In this document: one piece after another, positions 1-9,071 of the stretch
How positions within the stretch are numbered: the first letter of the stretch is position 1
How the letters are laid out: every line of letters starts with the position of its first letter
NCBI RefSeq assembly: GCF_013204825.1
Contig: NZ_JABMKV010000002.1
Location: 1,149,594-1,213,593, forward strand
Direction: 5' to 3'
DNA from: Pedobacter boryungensis
GTDB taxonomy: Bacteria > Bacteroidota > Bacteroidia > Sphingobacteriales > Sphingobacteriaceae
Length of the DNA: 64,000 nt
Notes under the pieces: generated by a model
What the model was told of the DNA's origin: nothing
Databases searched by the model: none
What the model saw: the letters and a program-made list of their open reading frames with translations, nothing else
Translations under genes and position numbers: made by a program

Positions 1-2
1 CA

Positions 3-683
3 AGTAATTTACCTGCTTACATGGAAAAAGATTTAGGTTTCGCTATTAAAGATATCGCTCCATACATTTCTCTATATTGGGCAAGTATGATGATTGGTAG
101 ATGGACTGGTGCAGTTGAGGCTTTTACAGACAATGTAAGCACCCAAAAAATCTTAAGATTTATAGCACCTTATTTAGCTTTCGCCATATTCTTAGGAGTT
201 AATGCTGCGTTTGGTCATGATTTGCAACCATTTTATGTATATGCATTAATCATTTTAGTATTAATCATTGCTGATTTTATCAGTAAAGGAAATCCTGCCA
301 GAATGTTATTGATTTTCTCTGGTATTGGTATTTTGGCTTTGTTAATTGGAATGTTCACTACTGGAATGGTAAGTGTTTATGCCTTTACAAGTGTAGGTTT
401 ATTCTGTAGTACTTTATGGCCGTGTATCTTCACACTTGCAGTAAGTGGGTTGGGTAAACACACAAGTCAAGGAAGTAGTTATTTAATTATGATGATTATG
501 GGAGGCGGTATTGTGAGCTGGTTACAAGGTTACGTTTCACAAATTCCAGCTATTGGTATTCAATATAGTTACATTGTAGGTATTTTATGTTTTGCTTATT
601 TAGCATTTTATGCTTGGAAAGTGAGCGGAATATTAAAAGCGCAAGGTATTAACTTTGATGAGAAGATTTCTGGCGGACATTAA
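3..683 (+). CDS. Sugar MFS transporter (FucP-like), C-terminal part
   Basis: This is the 3' part of a major facilitator superfamily permease. The frame is open from the first base of the window, so the start lies upstream and Met at 21 is internal. About 226 residues are visible. They form roughly six hydrophobic helices with a charged tail after the last one, which matches the C-terminal half of a 12-helix MFS protein. The small-residue-rich helices (GLFCSTLWPCIFTLAVSGLG, then MGGGIVSWLQG) resemble FucP/glucose-galactose permeases of Bacteroidota, which import sugars by proton symport across the inner membrane. The exact sugar cannot be told. A clear terminator follows. Confidence 0.75.
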   Translation, partial: SNLPAYMEKDLGFAIKDIAPYISLYWASMMIGRWTGAVEAFTDNVSTQKILRFIAPYLAFAIFLGVNAAFGHDLQPFYVYALIILVLIIADFISKGNPARMLLIFSGIGILALLIGMFTTGMVSVYAFTSVGLFCSTLWPCIFTLAVSGLGKHTSQGSSYLIMMIMGGGIVSWLQGYVSQIPAIGIQYSYIVGILCFAYLAFYAWKVSGILKAQGINFDEKISGGH

Positions 684-706
684 ACCGAAATATATTTTAT
701 TTAGAG

Positions 707-732
707 TCCCGATTATATCGGGGCTTTTTTTT
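707..732 (+). terminator. Rho-independent terminator of the MFS gene
   Basis: A 7-bp stem (CCCGAT at 708-713 with ATCGGG at 717-722, extended by a wobble pair) closes a 3-nt loop and runs into a stretch of eight or more T. It lies 25 nt after the MFS stop codon. Confidence 0.85.
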
Positions 733-760
733 GTCATTAATTTAGTTTACCTATATATTA

Positions 761-894
761 TATTTTTGCGATTAATTGGAATAAGGCAGGCTTTAGGAAA
801 TAAATTAAGGCAATTGCAGAAATAAATTAGCCTTACCATTTAAAGAAAAAACACTAATTTTGAAAGCGCTCTGGTATTTATCGGAGCGCTTTTT
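761..894 (+). promoter_or_regulatory. Promoter plus leader with terminator-like hairpin before the dCMP deaminase
   Basis: A -7 type element TATTTTTG lies at 761-768. A leader of about 120 nt then ends in a hairpin (AAAGCGCTC 863-871 with GAGCGCTTT 884-892) followed by T residues, 11 nt before the deaminase start. Two copies of TAAGGC (782-787 and 806-811) can each pair with GCCTTA (830-835), so alternative folds are possible. It could be a transcription attenuator, or a short independent RNA ending at the hairpin. This is inferred from pattern only. Confidence 0.4.
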
Positions 895-905
895 AATTTA
901 CAAAA

Positions 906-1367
906 ATGGCAAAACAAGCTTTCAACGAAATATTTATGAATCTGGCATCAGATTTGGCTACTCGTTCGCATTGTGTACGAGCACATGTTGGTGCAGTTTT
1001 AACAAAAGATACACGTATTATTTCTATCGGTTATAATGGTCCGCCAGCAGGCACACATAACTGCGACGAAGAATGGCCAGAAACTGGTTGTGCAAGAGAC
1101 AGTAAAGGAAGTTGTTCTTTAGCTTTACACGCAGAAGAGAATGCAATTTTGTATGCGATTAAAAATGGTTCTAAAATAGAAGGATCAACCCTGTATACAA
1201 CACTTTCGCCTTGTATTGCTTGTGCCCGATTAATTTTATCTTCAGGAATTAAGAAGGTTTACTTTAAAGATTCTTATGCAGCTTACAAAGGTTTAGCAAG
1301 TGATGAAGGTGTAGATTTCTTAATCCGTTTTGGCGTTAAGGTAATGCAACATTCCATAGAGGGGTAG
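906..1367 (+). CDS. Deoxycytidylate (dCMP) deaminase
   Basis: The 153-aa protein is a zinc-dependent cytidine/deoxycytidylate deaminase of the ComEB/dCMP deaminase family. It converts dCMP to dUMP and so feeds dTMP synthesis in the cytoplasm. The zinc site is visible: H75-A-E77-E78 carries the catalytic glutamate, and P102-C103-I-A-C106 is the PCxxC motif. An internal stretch with extra cysteines (C53, C62, C70) is typical of dCMP deaminases and often binds a second zinc. Length is normal. The gene stands alone, preceded by a leader with a terminator-like hairpin, which suggests regulation at the transcript level. Confidence 0.9.
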   Translation: MAKQAFNEIFMNLASDLATRSHCVRAHVGAVLTKDTRIISIGYNGPPAGTHNCDEEWPETGCARDSKGSCSLALHAEENAILYAIKNGSKIEGSTLYTTLSPCIACARLILSSGIKKVYFKDSYAAYKGLASDEGVDFLIRFGVKVMQHSIEG

Positions 1368-1387
1368 GTTTGGTTTTGAGTTCGCAG

Positions 1388-1816
1388 CTATTCTAAATAT
1401 TTAGAAAATTCGTATTTAAGAATTGTTCCAAATTTCTTTGCAAGCTCGTTCATTTTTTCAAAAGCAAACTTATCCATACTATCTATAGTCCCCGTACTTT
1501 CAATTCTTAAATATCTGGTTTTTTCGGTATTTGATTTCCATTTGCCACTTATTGTAATTTTATCGTCCCTACAATCAAAATCAAAGTATGCAGTTGCTTG
1601 GTCATTAATTTGAATGGTATCTGTTTTAATCTGAAATCTATCCTTATCTAAATCTGTAATTTTGATATTCATTTTTGTCAATAATAACCTTACATCCGTA
1701 AAATTTGCATATGCGGTATTTTTGTTGACGATAACGATACAGTTTGCTTTAGGAATATATTTTTGGGCAAATGTCGCTAGAGGTATAAATAGTAATAAGT
1801 ATAATAATCGTTTCAT
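1388..1816 (-). CDS. Hypothetical secreted protein
   Basis: The 142-aa protein starts with a clear signal peptide (MKRLLYLLLFIPLATFAQ, cleavage after A-Q). The mature part is about 125 residues with alternating beta-strand character. A strand ending in a DxDC-type segment (ATAYFDFDCRDDKITISGKW) is followed by a C-terminal helix. The general shape resembles small periplasmic TBP-fold proteins such as DUF4468, but I see no diagnostic motif. It converges on the deaminase gene with only 20 nt between stop codons, and no partner gene suggests a function. Confidence 0.7.
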   Translation of the reverse strand: MKRLLYLLLFIPLATFAQKYIPKANCIVIVNKNTAYANFTDVRLLLTKMNIKITDLDKDRFQIKTDTIQINDQATAYFDFDCRDDKITISGKWKSNTEKTRYLRIESTGTIDSMDKFAFEKMNELAKKFGTILKYEFSKYLE

Positions 1817-1944
1817 TAATTCATTCTTTTTGTTTTTTGATAAGCTATTAACTTAGGGAAATTCCTTTATTTAATAAAGCTACAATTTTTATATCTTTTC
1901 TATAAATATATACTATTTAAACCCTATACTACAACCATAATTCC

Positions 1945-1975
1945 TTTGCCCTTTCAGGGTAAAACGTTACCTTTG
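1945..1975 (+). promoter_or_regulatory. guaA promoter, leaderless type
   Basis: TTTG at 1945-1948, a 19-nt spacer and TACCTTTG at 1968-1975 match the Bacteroidota -33/-7 consensus exactly. The -7 box ends 3 nt before the ATG at 1979, so transcription should begin at or next to the start codon. Confidence 0.75.
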
Positions 1976-1978
1976 CGC

Positions 1979-3505
1979 ATGCTAGAAAAAATCATCATTC
2001 TCGATTTTGGATCTCAGTTTACACAGCTTATAGCACGTCGCGTTCGCGAACTTAATGTATACTGCGAAATCCATCCATTTAATCATATTCCTGAGTTAGA
2101 TTCTACTGTAAAAGGAGTTATTTTATCAGGTAGCCCTTATTCTGTTCGTCAAGAAGATGCACCATTTGTTGATTTATCTACATTTACAGTCTATCCATTG
2201 TTAGCAGTTTGTTATGGCGCTCAGTTTATAGCACAACAAAGTGGAGGAGATGTTCAAGCATCAAATACAAGAGAATATGGTAGAGCAAATTTGAGCTTTG
2301 TAAATAATGCCAACAAGTTATTTAAAGGTATTAACATCGATTCTCAAGTTTGGATGAGTCATGGCGACACGATTAAAAATGTACCTGAGAATTTCGAAAT
2401 TATTGCTAGTACATCAGAAGTAGAAGTAGCGGGTTATCAAGTAAAAGGTACTAATACCTATGCTATCCAATTTCACCCAGAAGTTACACACAGTACAGAT
2501 GGTAAGGTATTATTAGAGAATTTCTTAGTAGATATTTGTGGTTGCTCACAAGATTGGACAGCAGATGCATTTGTTGAAACAACCATTGCAGAACTTAAAG
2601 CCAAATTGGGTAATGATAAAGTAGTTTTGGGTTTATCTGGCGGAGTTGATTCGAGTGTTGCCGCGATATTACTTCATAAAGCAATTGGTAAAAACTTGCA
2701 CTGTATTTTTGTAGATAATGGCTTATTGAGAAAAGATGAGTTTGAGAGTGTGTTAGAGCAATACAAACACATGGGCTTAAACATTAAAGGCATTGACGCG
2801 AAAGACAGATTTTTAAGTCAGTTAGCGGGAGTAAAAGATCCAGAATTAAAACGTAAAGCGATTGGTCGAGTATTTATAGAGGTATTTGATGATGCGGCAC
2901 ACGAAGTACAAGATGTAGTTTGGTTAGCACAAGGAACAATTTATCCAGATATTATTGAATCAGTTTCTGTAAAAGGGCCATCAGCCACCATTAAATCTCA
3001 CCATAATGTGGGTGGTTTGCCTGATTTTATGAAATTAAAGGTAGTCGAACCATTAAACACCTTGTTTAAAGACGAAGTAAGAAGAGTAGGAAAGACCTTA
3101 GGTATTGAAGGATTTATTTTAGGCCGTCATCCTTTCCCTGGTCCAGGCTTAGCAATTAGAATTTTAGGAGATGTAACTCCAGAGAAAGTTGCAATTTTGC
3201 AAGAAGCAGATGCTATTTATATAAACAATTTAAAGGAAGCTGGGTTATATGATAAAGTATGGCAAGCCGGTGCTATTTTCCTTCCAGTGCAATCTGTTGG
3301 AGTAATGGGCGATGAGCGAACCTACGAAAATGTAATCTGTCTTCGTGCAGTAGAATCGGTAGATGGAATGACTGCAGATTGGTGCCATTTACCTTATAAC
3401 GTGCTCGCAAAGATTTCTAATGAAATTATTAATAAAGTAAAAGGAATTAACCGAGTTGTATATGATATTAGTTCGAAACCGCCAGCAACTATTGAGTGGG
3501 AATAA
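1979..3505 (+). CDS. guaA: GMP synthase (glutamine-hydrolysing)
   Basis: GuaA converts XMP to GMP with ATP and glutamine, the last step of guanine nucleotide synthesis. From the ATG at 1979 the protein is 509 aa, the usual length. The N-terminal class I glutamine amidotransferase shows Cys78 in AVCYGAQ and the H166/E168 pair in QFHPE. The ATP-pyrophosphatase P-loop SGGVDSS is at 220-226. The C-terminal dimerisation domain ends in the family-typical KPPATIEWE. An in-frame TTG at 1946 would add 11 residues but lies in the promoter, so the ATG is preferred. The next gene overlaps its 3' end. Confidence 0.97.
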   Translation: MLEKIIILDFGSQFTQLIARRVRELNVYCEIHPFNHIPELDSTVKGVILSGSPYSVRQEDAPFVDLSTFTVYPLLAVCYGAQFIAQQSGGDVQASNTREYGRANLSFVNNANKLFKGINIDSQVWMSHGDTIKNVPENFEIIASTSEVEVAGYQVKGTNTYAIQFHPEVTHSTDGKVLLENFLVDICGCSQDWTADAFVETTIAELKAKLGNDKVVLGLSGGVDSSVAAILLHKAIGKNLHCIFVDNGLLRKDEFESVLEQYKHMGLNIKGIDAKDRFLSQLAGVKDPELKRKAIGRVFIEVFDDAAHEVQDVVWLAQGTIYPDIIESVSVKGPSATIKSHHNVGGLPDFMKLKVVEPLNTLFKDEVRRVGKTLGIEGFILGRHPFPGPGLAIRILGDVTPEKVAILQEADAIYINNLKEAGLYDKVWQAGAIFLPVQSVGVMGDERTYENVICLRAVESVDGMTADWCHLPYNVLAKISNEIINKVKGINRVVYDISSKPPATIEWE

Positions 3506-4700
3506 AATTTGGTTGATCATCTTTAGTGTTTGCCTAATCGCCTCTTGTTCACCAAAAGTAAACACTAGTGTAAGTAAACCAAATAAAGAGACCCCACCAG
3601 TTGTAAAAGTTGAAAAACCGGTAAAGAGATTTACTGAAGCCGATATATCGGTATTAATTCCTTTCAAGCTAAATCAAATTAATTTAGGGACAGCTACGAA
3701 AGCTCAAGTGCAAAGAGCTGATATGGCTATCGATTTTTATCAAGGTTTGAAGCTTGGAATAGATTCTGCTGCGGCTTTAGGCCTCAATTTTAAATTGAAT
3801 GTTTTTGATACAAGAGATGATAATAGTCAATTATCCATTCTTCAAAAAAAGGGAAGTCTAAAAAATAGTAACCTTCTTATTGGTCCGGTTTTCCCAGAGG
3901 GAGTAAAGTACATGACCAACTATGCAATTGCAAATGATTTAGCAATCGTTTCGCCATTAGCAGCTTCAAAACCGAGCGACTTTGCCAATCCAAAACTGAT
4001 TTCCATTGTAAATAATATAGATCAACATGGGGCTAAGATAGCCGACTATATAGCAGATCATTACCAAAGCAGCAATTCGATTGTGGTTTTAATTAATCCA
4101 AAGAAAACAACTGATGAACAGTTTGCTACACCCATCAAAAATCAGTTTAAATCGAAGTATCCATCATTTATTGTGCAAGAATTTACATCAGCTTATGCCT
4201 TTGAAACTAGAATGATTAAAGGGAAGCGATATGCTGTAGTAGTTTGCTCATCAGAAATGTCTTTTGTAAAACCCAGCATTGATAAATTGTATAAGTTAAA
4301 GAACCTAAAAACGGTTGGCTATGATATTAGCCTTTTTGGTCATCCAAATTGGATAAAACAAACATATAACTTAGATCAATTACAAGGCTTAAATACCATC
4401 ATCAGTACCTCTTATAAGATCGATTATAAAAGTTCGGCAGTAATTAATTTCATTAAGAAGTATCGTGCTCAATTTAACTTCGAACCAAGTGAATATTCTT
4501 TTAAAGGATTTGATATAGGATTTTATTTTGGCAAGCTATTAGCAAAACATGGCGCAGATTACCTTGACTATTTAACTAAAGAAAAATATAAGGGTTTGCA
4601 TAATTCATTCGAGTTTGGTTTTAATCCGCAGTATGGATATGTTAACAAAGATTTAATGCTAGTGCAGTATAAAAATCTTAATTTGAACATAGTTGAATAA
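3462..4700 (+). CDS. Lipoprotein with periplasmic-binding-protein-like fold
   Basis: From ATG 3462 the protein is 412 aa. It begins with a basic segment and a hydrophobic helix ending in the lipobox I-A-S-C, so it should be a lipidated envelope protein. The rest resembles a type 1 periplasmic ligand-binding fold (the LivJ/LppC style). It has a first lobe beginning [10 protein letters not shown], a hinge around SPLAASKPS, and a second lobe with [16 protein letters not shown]. The start overlaps guaA by 44 nt. A TTG at 3492 is an alternative start. The stop is 9 nt before the methyltransferase gene, so the three genes probably share a transcript. No ABC transporter components are nearby, so the ligand and role are unknown. 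Confidence 0.7.
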   Translation: MILVRNRQQLLSGNKIWLIIFSVCLIASCSPKVNTSVSKPNKETPPVVKVEKPVKRFTEADISVLIPFKLNQINLGTATKAQVQRADMAIDFYQGLKLGIDSAAALGLNFKLNVFDTRDDNSQLSILQKKGSLKNSNLLIGPVFPEGVKYMTNYAIANDLAIVSPLAASKPSDFANPKLISIVNNIDQHGAKIADYIADHYQSSNSIVVLINPKKTTDEQFATPIKNQFKSKYPSFIVQEFTSAYAFETRMIKGKRYAVVVCSSEMSFVKPSIDKLYKLKNLKTVGYDISLFGHPNWIKQTYNLDQLQGLNTIISTSYKIDYKSSAVINFIKKYRAQFNFEPSEYSFKGFDIGFYFGKLLAKHGADYLDYLTKEKYKGLHNSFEFGFNPQYGYVNKDLMLVQYKNLNLNIVE

Positions 4701-4709
4701 TAAACAAAT

Positions 4710-5873
4710 ATGAGGGTAGAACATCAGGTAAGGGCATTTGAACAGGTGTTAAAAAGTTACGATGGGGTATTGCCACTGCATCGACACTTATTTACCTATT
4801 TTAAGCAAAACAAGCAAATGGGCTCCTCTGATAGGAGATGGGCAGCTCGTTATGTGTATAGCTTTTTTAGATTGGGCAAGGCATTAAGTAAACTCAATGA
4901 TTTAGAAAGGTTAGCTATTGCTGATTTTTTATGTCACTATACCACAAGCCTGGTTGTTTCAACCTACCTTCCAAACCTAGAAGAATTCATTTCTAAATCG
5001 GTTAACGACAAAATAGCCTTAATTCAAAAGCATTACCCGGCATTTAAGTTAGAAGACGTTTTCCCTTTTAAGGCTGAACTTTCAAAAGGAATTAATAAAG
5101 ATGACTTTTATCCAGCGTTTTTTGTACAGCCAGATTTATTTATCAGGGTTAAGGAAACGCACATTCAAGCTGTGGTTAATCAATTAACAACGAATGATGT
5201 TCCAGTTAAAGAGATTTCTTCAACAACTTTAGCTTTACCTAACGGAACAAAACTAGAGCAGGTAATTAACGATCCTAGATTATACCAAATTCAAGATTTA
5301 TCATCACAACAAACAGGTGCGTATTATGAGCCTAAGAAATATGATTACTGGTGGGATTGCTGTGCTGCATCTGGCGGAAAATCATTGCTATTGCATAGCT
5401 TAGAACCTAATTTAGAACTTTTAGTAAGTGATGTAAGAGAGAATAGTTTGGCAAACCTGCAAGAACGTTTCCAGCTCTCTGGAATTAAAAAATACCATTT
5501 AAAAGTTATTGACTTGTTGCAAAATAACGATCAGATTTTACACCATTACGAGTTTGATGGCATTTTGTTAGATGCTCCTTGTTCGGGTTCTGGAACTTGG
5601 AGGCGTACACCAGAAATGTTGTATTACTTCGAAAACTATAAAATCGAGAATTATGTAAAGCTGCAGAAAGCAATTGCAGCAAATATAGTAAAGTATCTTA
5701 AAAAAGATAAGCCCTTAATTTATATGACCTGCTCTGTCTTTAAGGCAGAAAATGAAGATGTAGTTAAGTATCTAGTAGAGAATCTTGATTTGAAACTAGA
5801 GAAAATGGAATTACTAAAAGGCTATACAGATAATGCGGATAGTATGTTTGTTGCTCGATTGATAAAGCAGTAA
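4710..5873 (+). CDS. RsmB/NOP-type RNA (cytosine-C5) methyltransferase
   Basis: This 387-aa cytoplasmic enzyme belongs to the Fmu/RsmB family, which methylates C5 of cytosine in rRNA using SAM. The N-terminal ~130 residues are helical and NusB-like. The SAM-binding loop is CCAASGGKS (about 217-224). Motif IV is DAPCSGSG with C291, and motif VI is TCS with catalytic C341. Both cysteines required by the family are present. No PUA domain is appended. The gene lies 9 nt after the lipoprotein gene, so co-transcription from the guaA promoter is likely. Confidence 0.88.
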   Translation: MRVEHQVRAFEQVLKSYDGVLPLHRHLFTYFKQNKQMGSSDRRWAARYVYSFFRLGKALSKLNDLERLAIADFLCHYTTSLVVSTYLPNLEEFISKSVNDKIALIQKHYPAFKLEDVFPFKAELSKGINKDDFYPAFFVQPDLFIRVKETHIQAVVNQLTTNDVPVKEISSTTLALPNGTKLEQVINDPRLYQIQDLSSQQTGAYYEPKKYDYWWDCCAASGGKSLLLHSLEPNLELLVSDVRENSLANLQERFQLSGIKKYHLKVIDLLQNNDQILHHYEFDGILLDAPCSGSGTWRRTPEMLYYFENYKIENYVKLQKAIAANIVKYLKKDKPLIYMTCSVFKAENEDVVKYLVENLDLKLEKMELLKGYTDNADSMFVARLIKQ

Positions 5874-5884
5874 TAAACAATTAG

Positions 5885-5986
5885 CTAGTGATGCCAATGT
5901 TTAAGCTTCTCTTTCAAATGCCTTATGGCTTCAAAAAGAATGGCTATTGCGCCAATGATAACCGTAAATTGCTCAAAACTGTTCAT
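5885..5986 (-). CDS. Putative 33-aa single-pass membrane protein
   Basis: This short reading frame encodes a 33-aa peptide starting MNSFEQFTVIIGAIAILFEA and ending in a basic, histidine-rich tail. The profile (short polar N-terminus, one hydrophobic helix, positive C-terminus) is that of a small bacterial membrane protein. A promoter-like pair (TTTG, 19-nt spacer, TAGTCTTA, at 6006-6036 on this strand) lies upstream at a sensible distance. The gene sits convergently, 11 nt after the methyltransferase stop. Function is unknown, and a chance ORF cannot be excluded. Confidence 0.5.
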   Translation of the reverse strand: MNSFEQFTVIIGAIAILFEAIRHLKEKLKHWHH

Positions 5987-6005
5987 TACAAATGCACTAC
6001 TACTA

Positions 6006-6036
6006 TAAGACTAATATACTAAATATTTGTTACAAA
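6006..6036 (-). promoter_or_regulatory. Candidate promoter of the 33-aa ORF
   Basis: Read on the minus strand, TTTG, 19 nt and TAGTCTTA fit the -33/-7 pattern, with two mismatches in the -7 box. The implied start site is about 10-15 nt before the small ORF. Confidence 0.35.
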
Positions 6037-6161
6037 CCCAAATAGTTCTAGGTAAACATAATTATAACTTTTCTCGTCAACCTGAATTCGTTAGTCTCAT
6101 TTTTTTTTGAGAATATGCAATTCAGTGAAATACTTTTTTACTAAAAAACATTTGGCTTTAT

Positions 6162-6279
6162 CGTCCTTTCGAGCGTAGCCGAGAACCACGTTGTGCTCAG
6201 CGAAGCTAAATCTTTTAACTTTTCAATAAATATAGGTTCAAAGGTTTCTCCATTTCGCTGTGCTCCAGTCGAAAGGACG
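6162..6279. repeat. Long imperfect palindromic intergenic repeat (family A)
   Basis: CGTCCTTTCGA at 6162-6172 is mirrored by TCGAAAGGACG at 6269-6279. Partly matching inner arms include the AAGGTTTCTCCATTTCGCTG segment. The same arm sequences recur at 35770-35857 and, as a half element, near 23200-23230. It lies in the gene-free stretch 5987-6384, where I see nothing else. Confidence 0.65.
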
Positions 6280-6384
6280 GATTGTTATTTACGTTTGATA
6301 GAAAGGGTTCATTTCTTCTAATCCAGCATCGCTCTATTATAAAGACCCAAAAATGAATTTGGAGTGACGAGAAAAGTTTAATAA

Positions 6385-6960
6385 TTACAAACCTGTATTA
6401 GTTCTAAATAATTTGATGGCAATAGCCAATAGAATAATGCCAAAAGCCTTCCTAAGGATGTTTAATCCGGTTTTGCCGAAAAGCTTTTCTAATTTATCTG
6501 TATTCTTTAATACAAAGTAAACGAAGATCATATTTAAGATAATACCTACAATAATATTCTGAGTGGCATACTCTGTTTTCAGGGAAAGTAAAGTAGTCAT
6601 GGTTCCTGCACCTGCAATTAATGGGAAAGCGAGAGGCACAATAGATACCGTTTCTGGGGCTTCTTCTTTAAAGATAGTTAAGCCTAAAACCATTTCCATA
6701 GCTAGGGCAAAAATTACAAAAGATCCCGCAATCGCAAAAGATTGAACATCTACACCAATAATGCTTAATAGGGTTTTGCCCGCAAATAAGAAGACAATCA
6801 TTAATGCTGTAGCTACAATAGCCGCCTTTTCAGATTGAATATGTCCAGCCTTTTTACGCAATTCAATTACAATAGGAATAGATCCTAAAATATCGATAAT
6901 GGCAAAAAGTACCATTGTAGTAGATAGAATTTGACTGAAATCGAATTGTAAATGTTCCAT
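6385..6960 (-). CDS. MarC family integral membrane protein
   Basis: From ATG 6960 the protein is 191 aa with about six hydrophobic helices, the size and layout of the MarC/UPF0056 family. The recognisable helix starts are FAIIDILGSIPIVIEL near the N-terminus and the central PLAFPLIAGAGTMTTLLSL, a hallmark of the family. The cellular role of MarC proteins is not settled. A TTG seven codons upstream is in frame, but it falls inside a TACATTTG promoter box (6979-6986), so the ATG is the likely start. Confidence 0.88.
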   Translation of the reverse strand: MEHLQFDFSQILSTTMVLFAIIDILGSIPIVIELRKKAGHIQSEKAAIVATALMIVFLFAGKTLLSIIGVDVQSFAIAGSFVIFALAMEMVLGLTIFKEEAPETVSIVPLAFPLIAGAGTMTTLLSLKTEYATQNIIVGIILNMIFVYFVLKNTDKLEKLFGKTGLNILRKAFGIILLAIAIKLFRTNTGL

Positions 6961-6978
6961 AATCGTGATGGTTTGAAA

Positions 6979-6986
6979 CAAATGTA
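6979..6986 (-). promoter_or_regulatory. -7 promoter box of the marC-like gene
   Basis: TACATTTG on the minus strand lies 18 nt before the ATG at 6960. It rules out the upstream TTG as the start. No good -33 box is seen. Confidence 0.45.
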
Positions 6987-7046
6987 AGAGTTATGTTTAG
7001 ATATTAATCTGAGTTGGATTATAATAATTGTTTTTATTGGAGTTGC

Positions 7047-7074
7047 CGTCATTGCGAGGCACGAAGCAATGACG
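7047..7074. repeat. Short palindromic repeat (family E)
   Basis: CGTCATTGC (7047-7055) and GCAATGACG (7066-7074) form a perfect 9-bp inverted repeat around a 10-nt loop. Positions 7047-7070 are an exact 24-nt reverse complement of 32304-32327, so this is a dispersed element. Confidence 0.75.
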
Positions 7075-7151
7075 ATTTAGCGATGCAATAACCTACAAAA
7101 CAATCATTTTTTATCAAAAAAATAGTTGAAGGTTAATGTATGAATTGTATA

Positions 7152-7190
7152 AAAACAAAAAAAGCCACCTCAATTTAATGAGATGGCTCC
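7152..7190 (-). terminator. Terminator of the 7210-8934 permease gene
   Basis: On the minus strand AGCCATCTCA and TGAGGTGGCT (7163-7188) pair across a short loop and are followed by seven T. It lies about 20 nt after the permease stop codon. Confidence 0.85.
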
Positions 7191-7209
7191 AATAAGGATT
7201 AGCTATTTT

Positions 7210-8934
7210 TTATCTCGCTTGGATATTTTTCGCAGTGGCAATTCTATAGCCGTAAATTAATACATGCACTACCGCAAAAACTAAAGAGAAGTAGTATAAA
7301 CCTACATCAGCTTTAACCGTTGCATCCGTTTCCATTGCTTGCAATGATAAATGGTGGTGTAACACTGCTACAATAATTAATAATGCAGCTAAAATTAAAC
7401 CTACATAAGATACTACTTTATTGCTTTTTACTAAGGTTGCAACTTTATTATCAGATAATGCACTGTTTTTGATACCGTAGAATAAGTAGATGTTAATACC
7501 AATAATCATCCATACCAATAAACGTACCCAAGTATCTAATGGTAAGAATACCATCATACCTAAACATACCAATACACCTAAAATTGGAATAAGTGGTACC
7601 AAAGGAACTTTAAATGCTCTAGGCAATTCTGGCATACGTTTTCTTAAAATTACCACACCAATACATACTAAGATAAATGCGAATAAGGTACCAATACTTG
7701 TCATTTCACCAACCACACGAGCCGGAACAAAAGCAGCGAACAAACTCACAAATACCATAAACAATAAATTGCTTTTTGATGGTGTGCCGAATTTATTATG
7801 TACGCTAGAGAATACTTTAGGAATTAATCCATCTTTACTCATTGAGAAGAATACTCTTGATTGACCCATTAACATTACCATGATTACTGAAGCATAACCA
7901 CCTAGAATAGCTAGAATAATTGCTTTGTTTAACCAAGGATATGCAGGAGTTACAACACCAGCAGCATTTTTCATACCCATGTTATCAATTGCAACCGCAA
8001 CTGGAGCAATACCATCCTGACCTTTAAATAAGTCGTAGTTAGCAACACCCGTCATTACGTGAGCAAATAAGATATAAAGAATAGTACAAATGAATAGAGA
8101 AACTAAAATACCAATTGGCATATCTTTTTTAGGATTTTTAGCTTCCTGCGCTGCAGTAGAAACGGCATCAAAACCGATATAAGCAAAAAATACAATTGCA
8201 GCAGCTCTAATTACACCACCCCATCCATTAGTGAAGAACCCTTCATGACCAGGTTTATCAGCAGGAATAAAGTAAGGAGAATAGTTATCTGCATTGATAT
8301 ATTTCCATCCTAAGAAGATGAAAATTAATACAATTACAACTTTAACACCTACAATTAAGCCGTTGATCATTGCAGATTCTTTAGTTCCTTTAATTAGGAT
8401 TAAAGACATTAATACCACAATAAATACAGCTGGTAGGTTAAACATACCTGATACCGTTGTGCCGTCAGCCAATACTGCAGTGTCAAATGGCGACATTACG
8501 ACCTGTGCGGGTAGATGTACATTAAAGTAATCGAGGAATTTGACAAGATACCTGCTCCAGCTAATCGCAACTGTAGCGGCACCAACAGCATATTCAAGTA
8601 CCAAATCCCATCCAATAATCCAAGCGATAAATTCGCCCATGGTAGCATAAGAGTACGTATACGCACTACCAGCAACTGGGATCATTGATGCGAACTCTGC
8701 ATAGCATAAACCAGCAAAAGCACAACCAATAGCTGCAATAACAAATGAAATGGTAATTGCAGGACCAGCATTATTTGCTGCCGCAGAACCAGTAATAGAG
8801 AATAAACCAGCACCAATAATAGCACCAATACCCAAAGCTACCAGATTTACCGGGCCAAGGGTCCGCTTCAGTGTGCCTTCTCCGCTCTCTTCTGCTTCTT
8901 TTGTAAGTAAGTCAATCGACTTTCTAAAATTCAT
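7210..8934 (-). CDS. APC-superfamily amino acid permease (cationic amino acid transporter type)
   Basis: The 574-aa protein has about 14 hydrophobic helices and no signal peptide. The first helix carries the APC-family motif GIGAIIGAGLFSITG (about 35-49), where the unwound glycine stretch binds the substrate amino group. Further family features are YAEFASMIPVAGSAYTYSYA in helix 3 and GFDAVSTAAQEAKNPKKDMP after helix 6. The length and two extra C-terminal helices fit the CAT/YfnA-like branch rather than the 12-helix AdiC branch. It imports amino acids across the inner membrane, and the substrate is not determinable. It is a single gene with its own terminator. Confidence 0.9.
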   Translation of the reverse strand: MNFRKSIDLLTKEAEESGEGTLKRTLGPVNLVALGIGAIIGAGLFSITGSAAANNAGPAITISFVIAAIGCAFAGLCYAEFASMIPVAGSAYTYSYATMGEFIAWIIGWDLVLEYAVGAATVAISWSRYLVKFLDYFNVHLPAQVVMSPFDTAVLADGTTVSGMFNLPAVFIVVLMSLILIKGTKESAMINGLIVGVKVVIVLIFIFLGWKYINADNYSPYFIPADKPGHEGFFTNGWGGVIRAAAIVFFAYIGFDAVSTAAQEAKNPKKDMPIGILVSLFICTILYILFAHVMTGVANYDLFKGQDGIAPVAVAIDNMGMKNAAGVVTPAYPWLNKAIILAILGGYASVIMVMLMGQSRVFFSMSKDGLIPKVFSSVHNKFGTPSKSNLLFMVFVSLFAAFVPARVVGEMTSIGTLFAFILVCIGVVILRKRMPELPRAFKVPLVPLIPILGVLVCLGMMVFLPLDTWVRLLVWMIIGINIYLFYGIKNSALSDNKVATLVKSNKVVSYVGLILAALLIIVAVLHHHLSLQAMETDATVKADVGLYYFSLVFAVVHVLIYGYRIATAKNIQAR

Positions 8935-9020
8935 AGTTTAAGGTTTAGTTAAAGTGTTTCGATAAAGTTTTCAGTTTTATTAAAATTAGTTTCAAACCTA
9001 AATAAAAATTAGGTAAAAAT

Positions 9021-9049
9021 AAAGGGGATTTTTATTCAAACCCCCTTTA
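9021..9049 (-). terminator. Terminator of hppA
   Basis: AAAGGGG and CCCCTTT pair across a 15-nt loop on the minus strand, followed by ATTTTTA. It lies about 25 nt after the hppA stop. Confidence 0.75.
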
Positions 9050-9071
9050 TTTGGTAACAATTATGCGTAAA

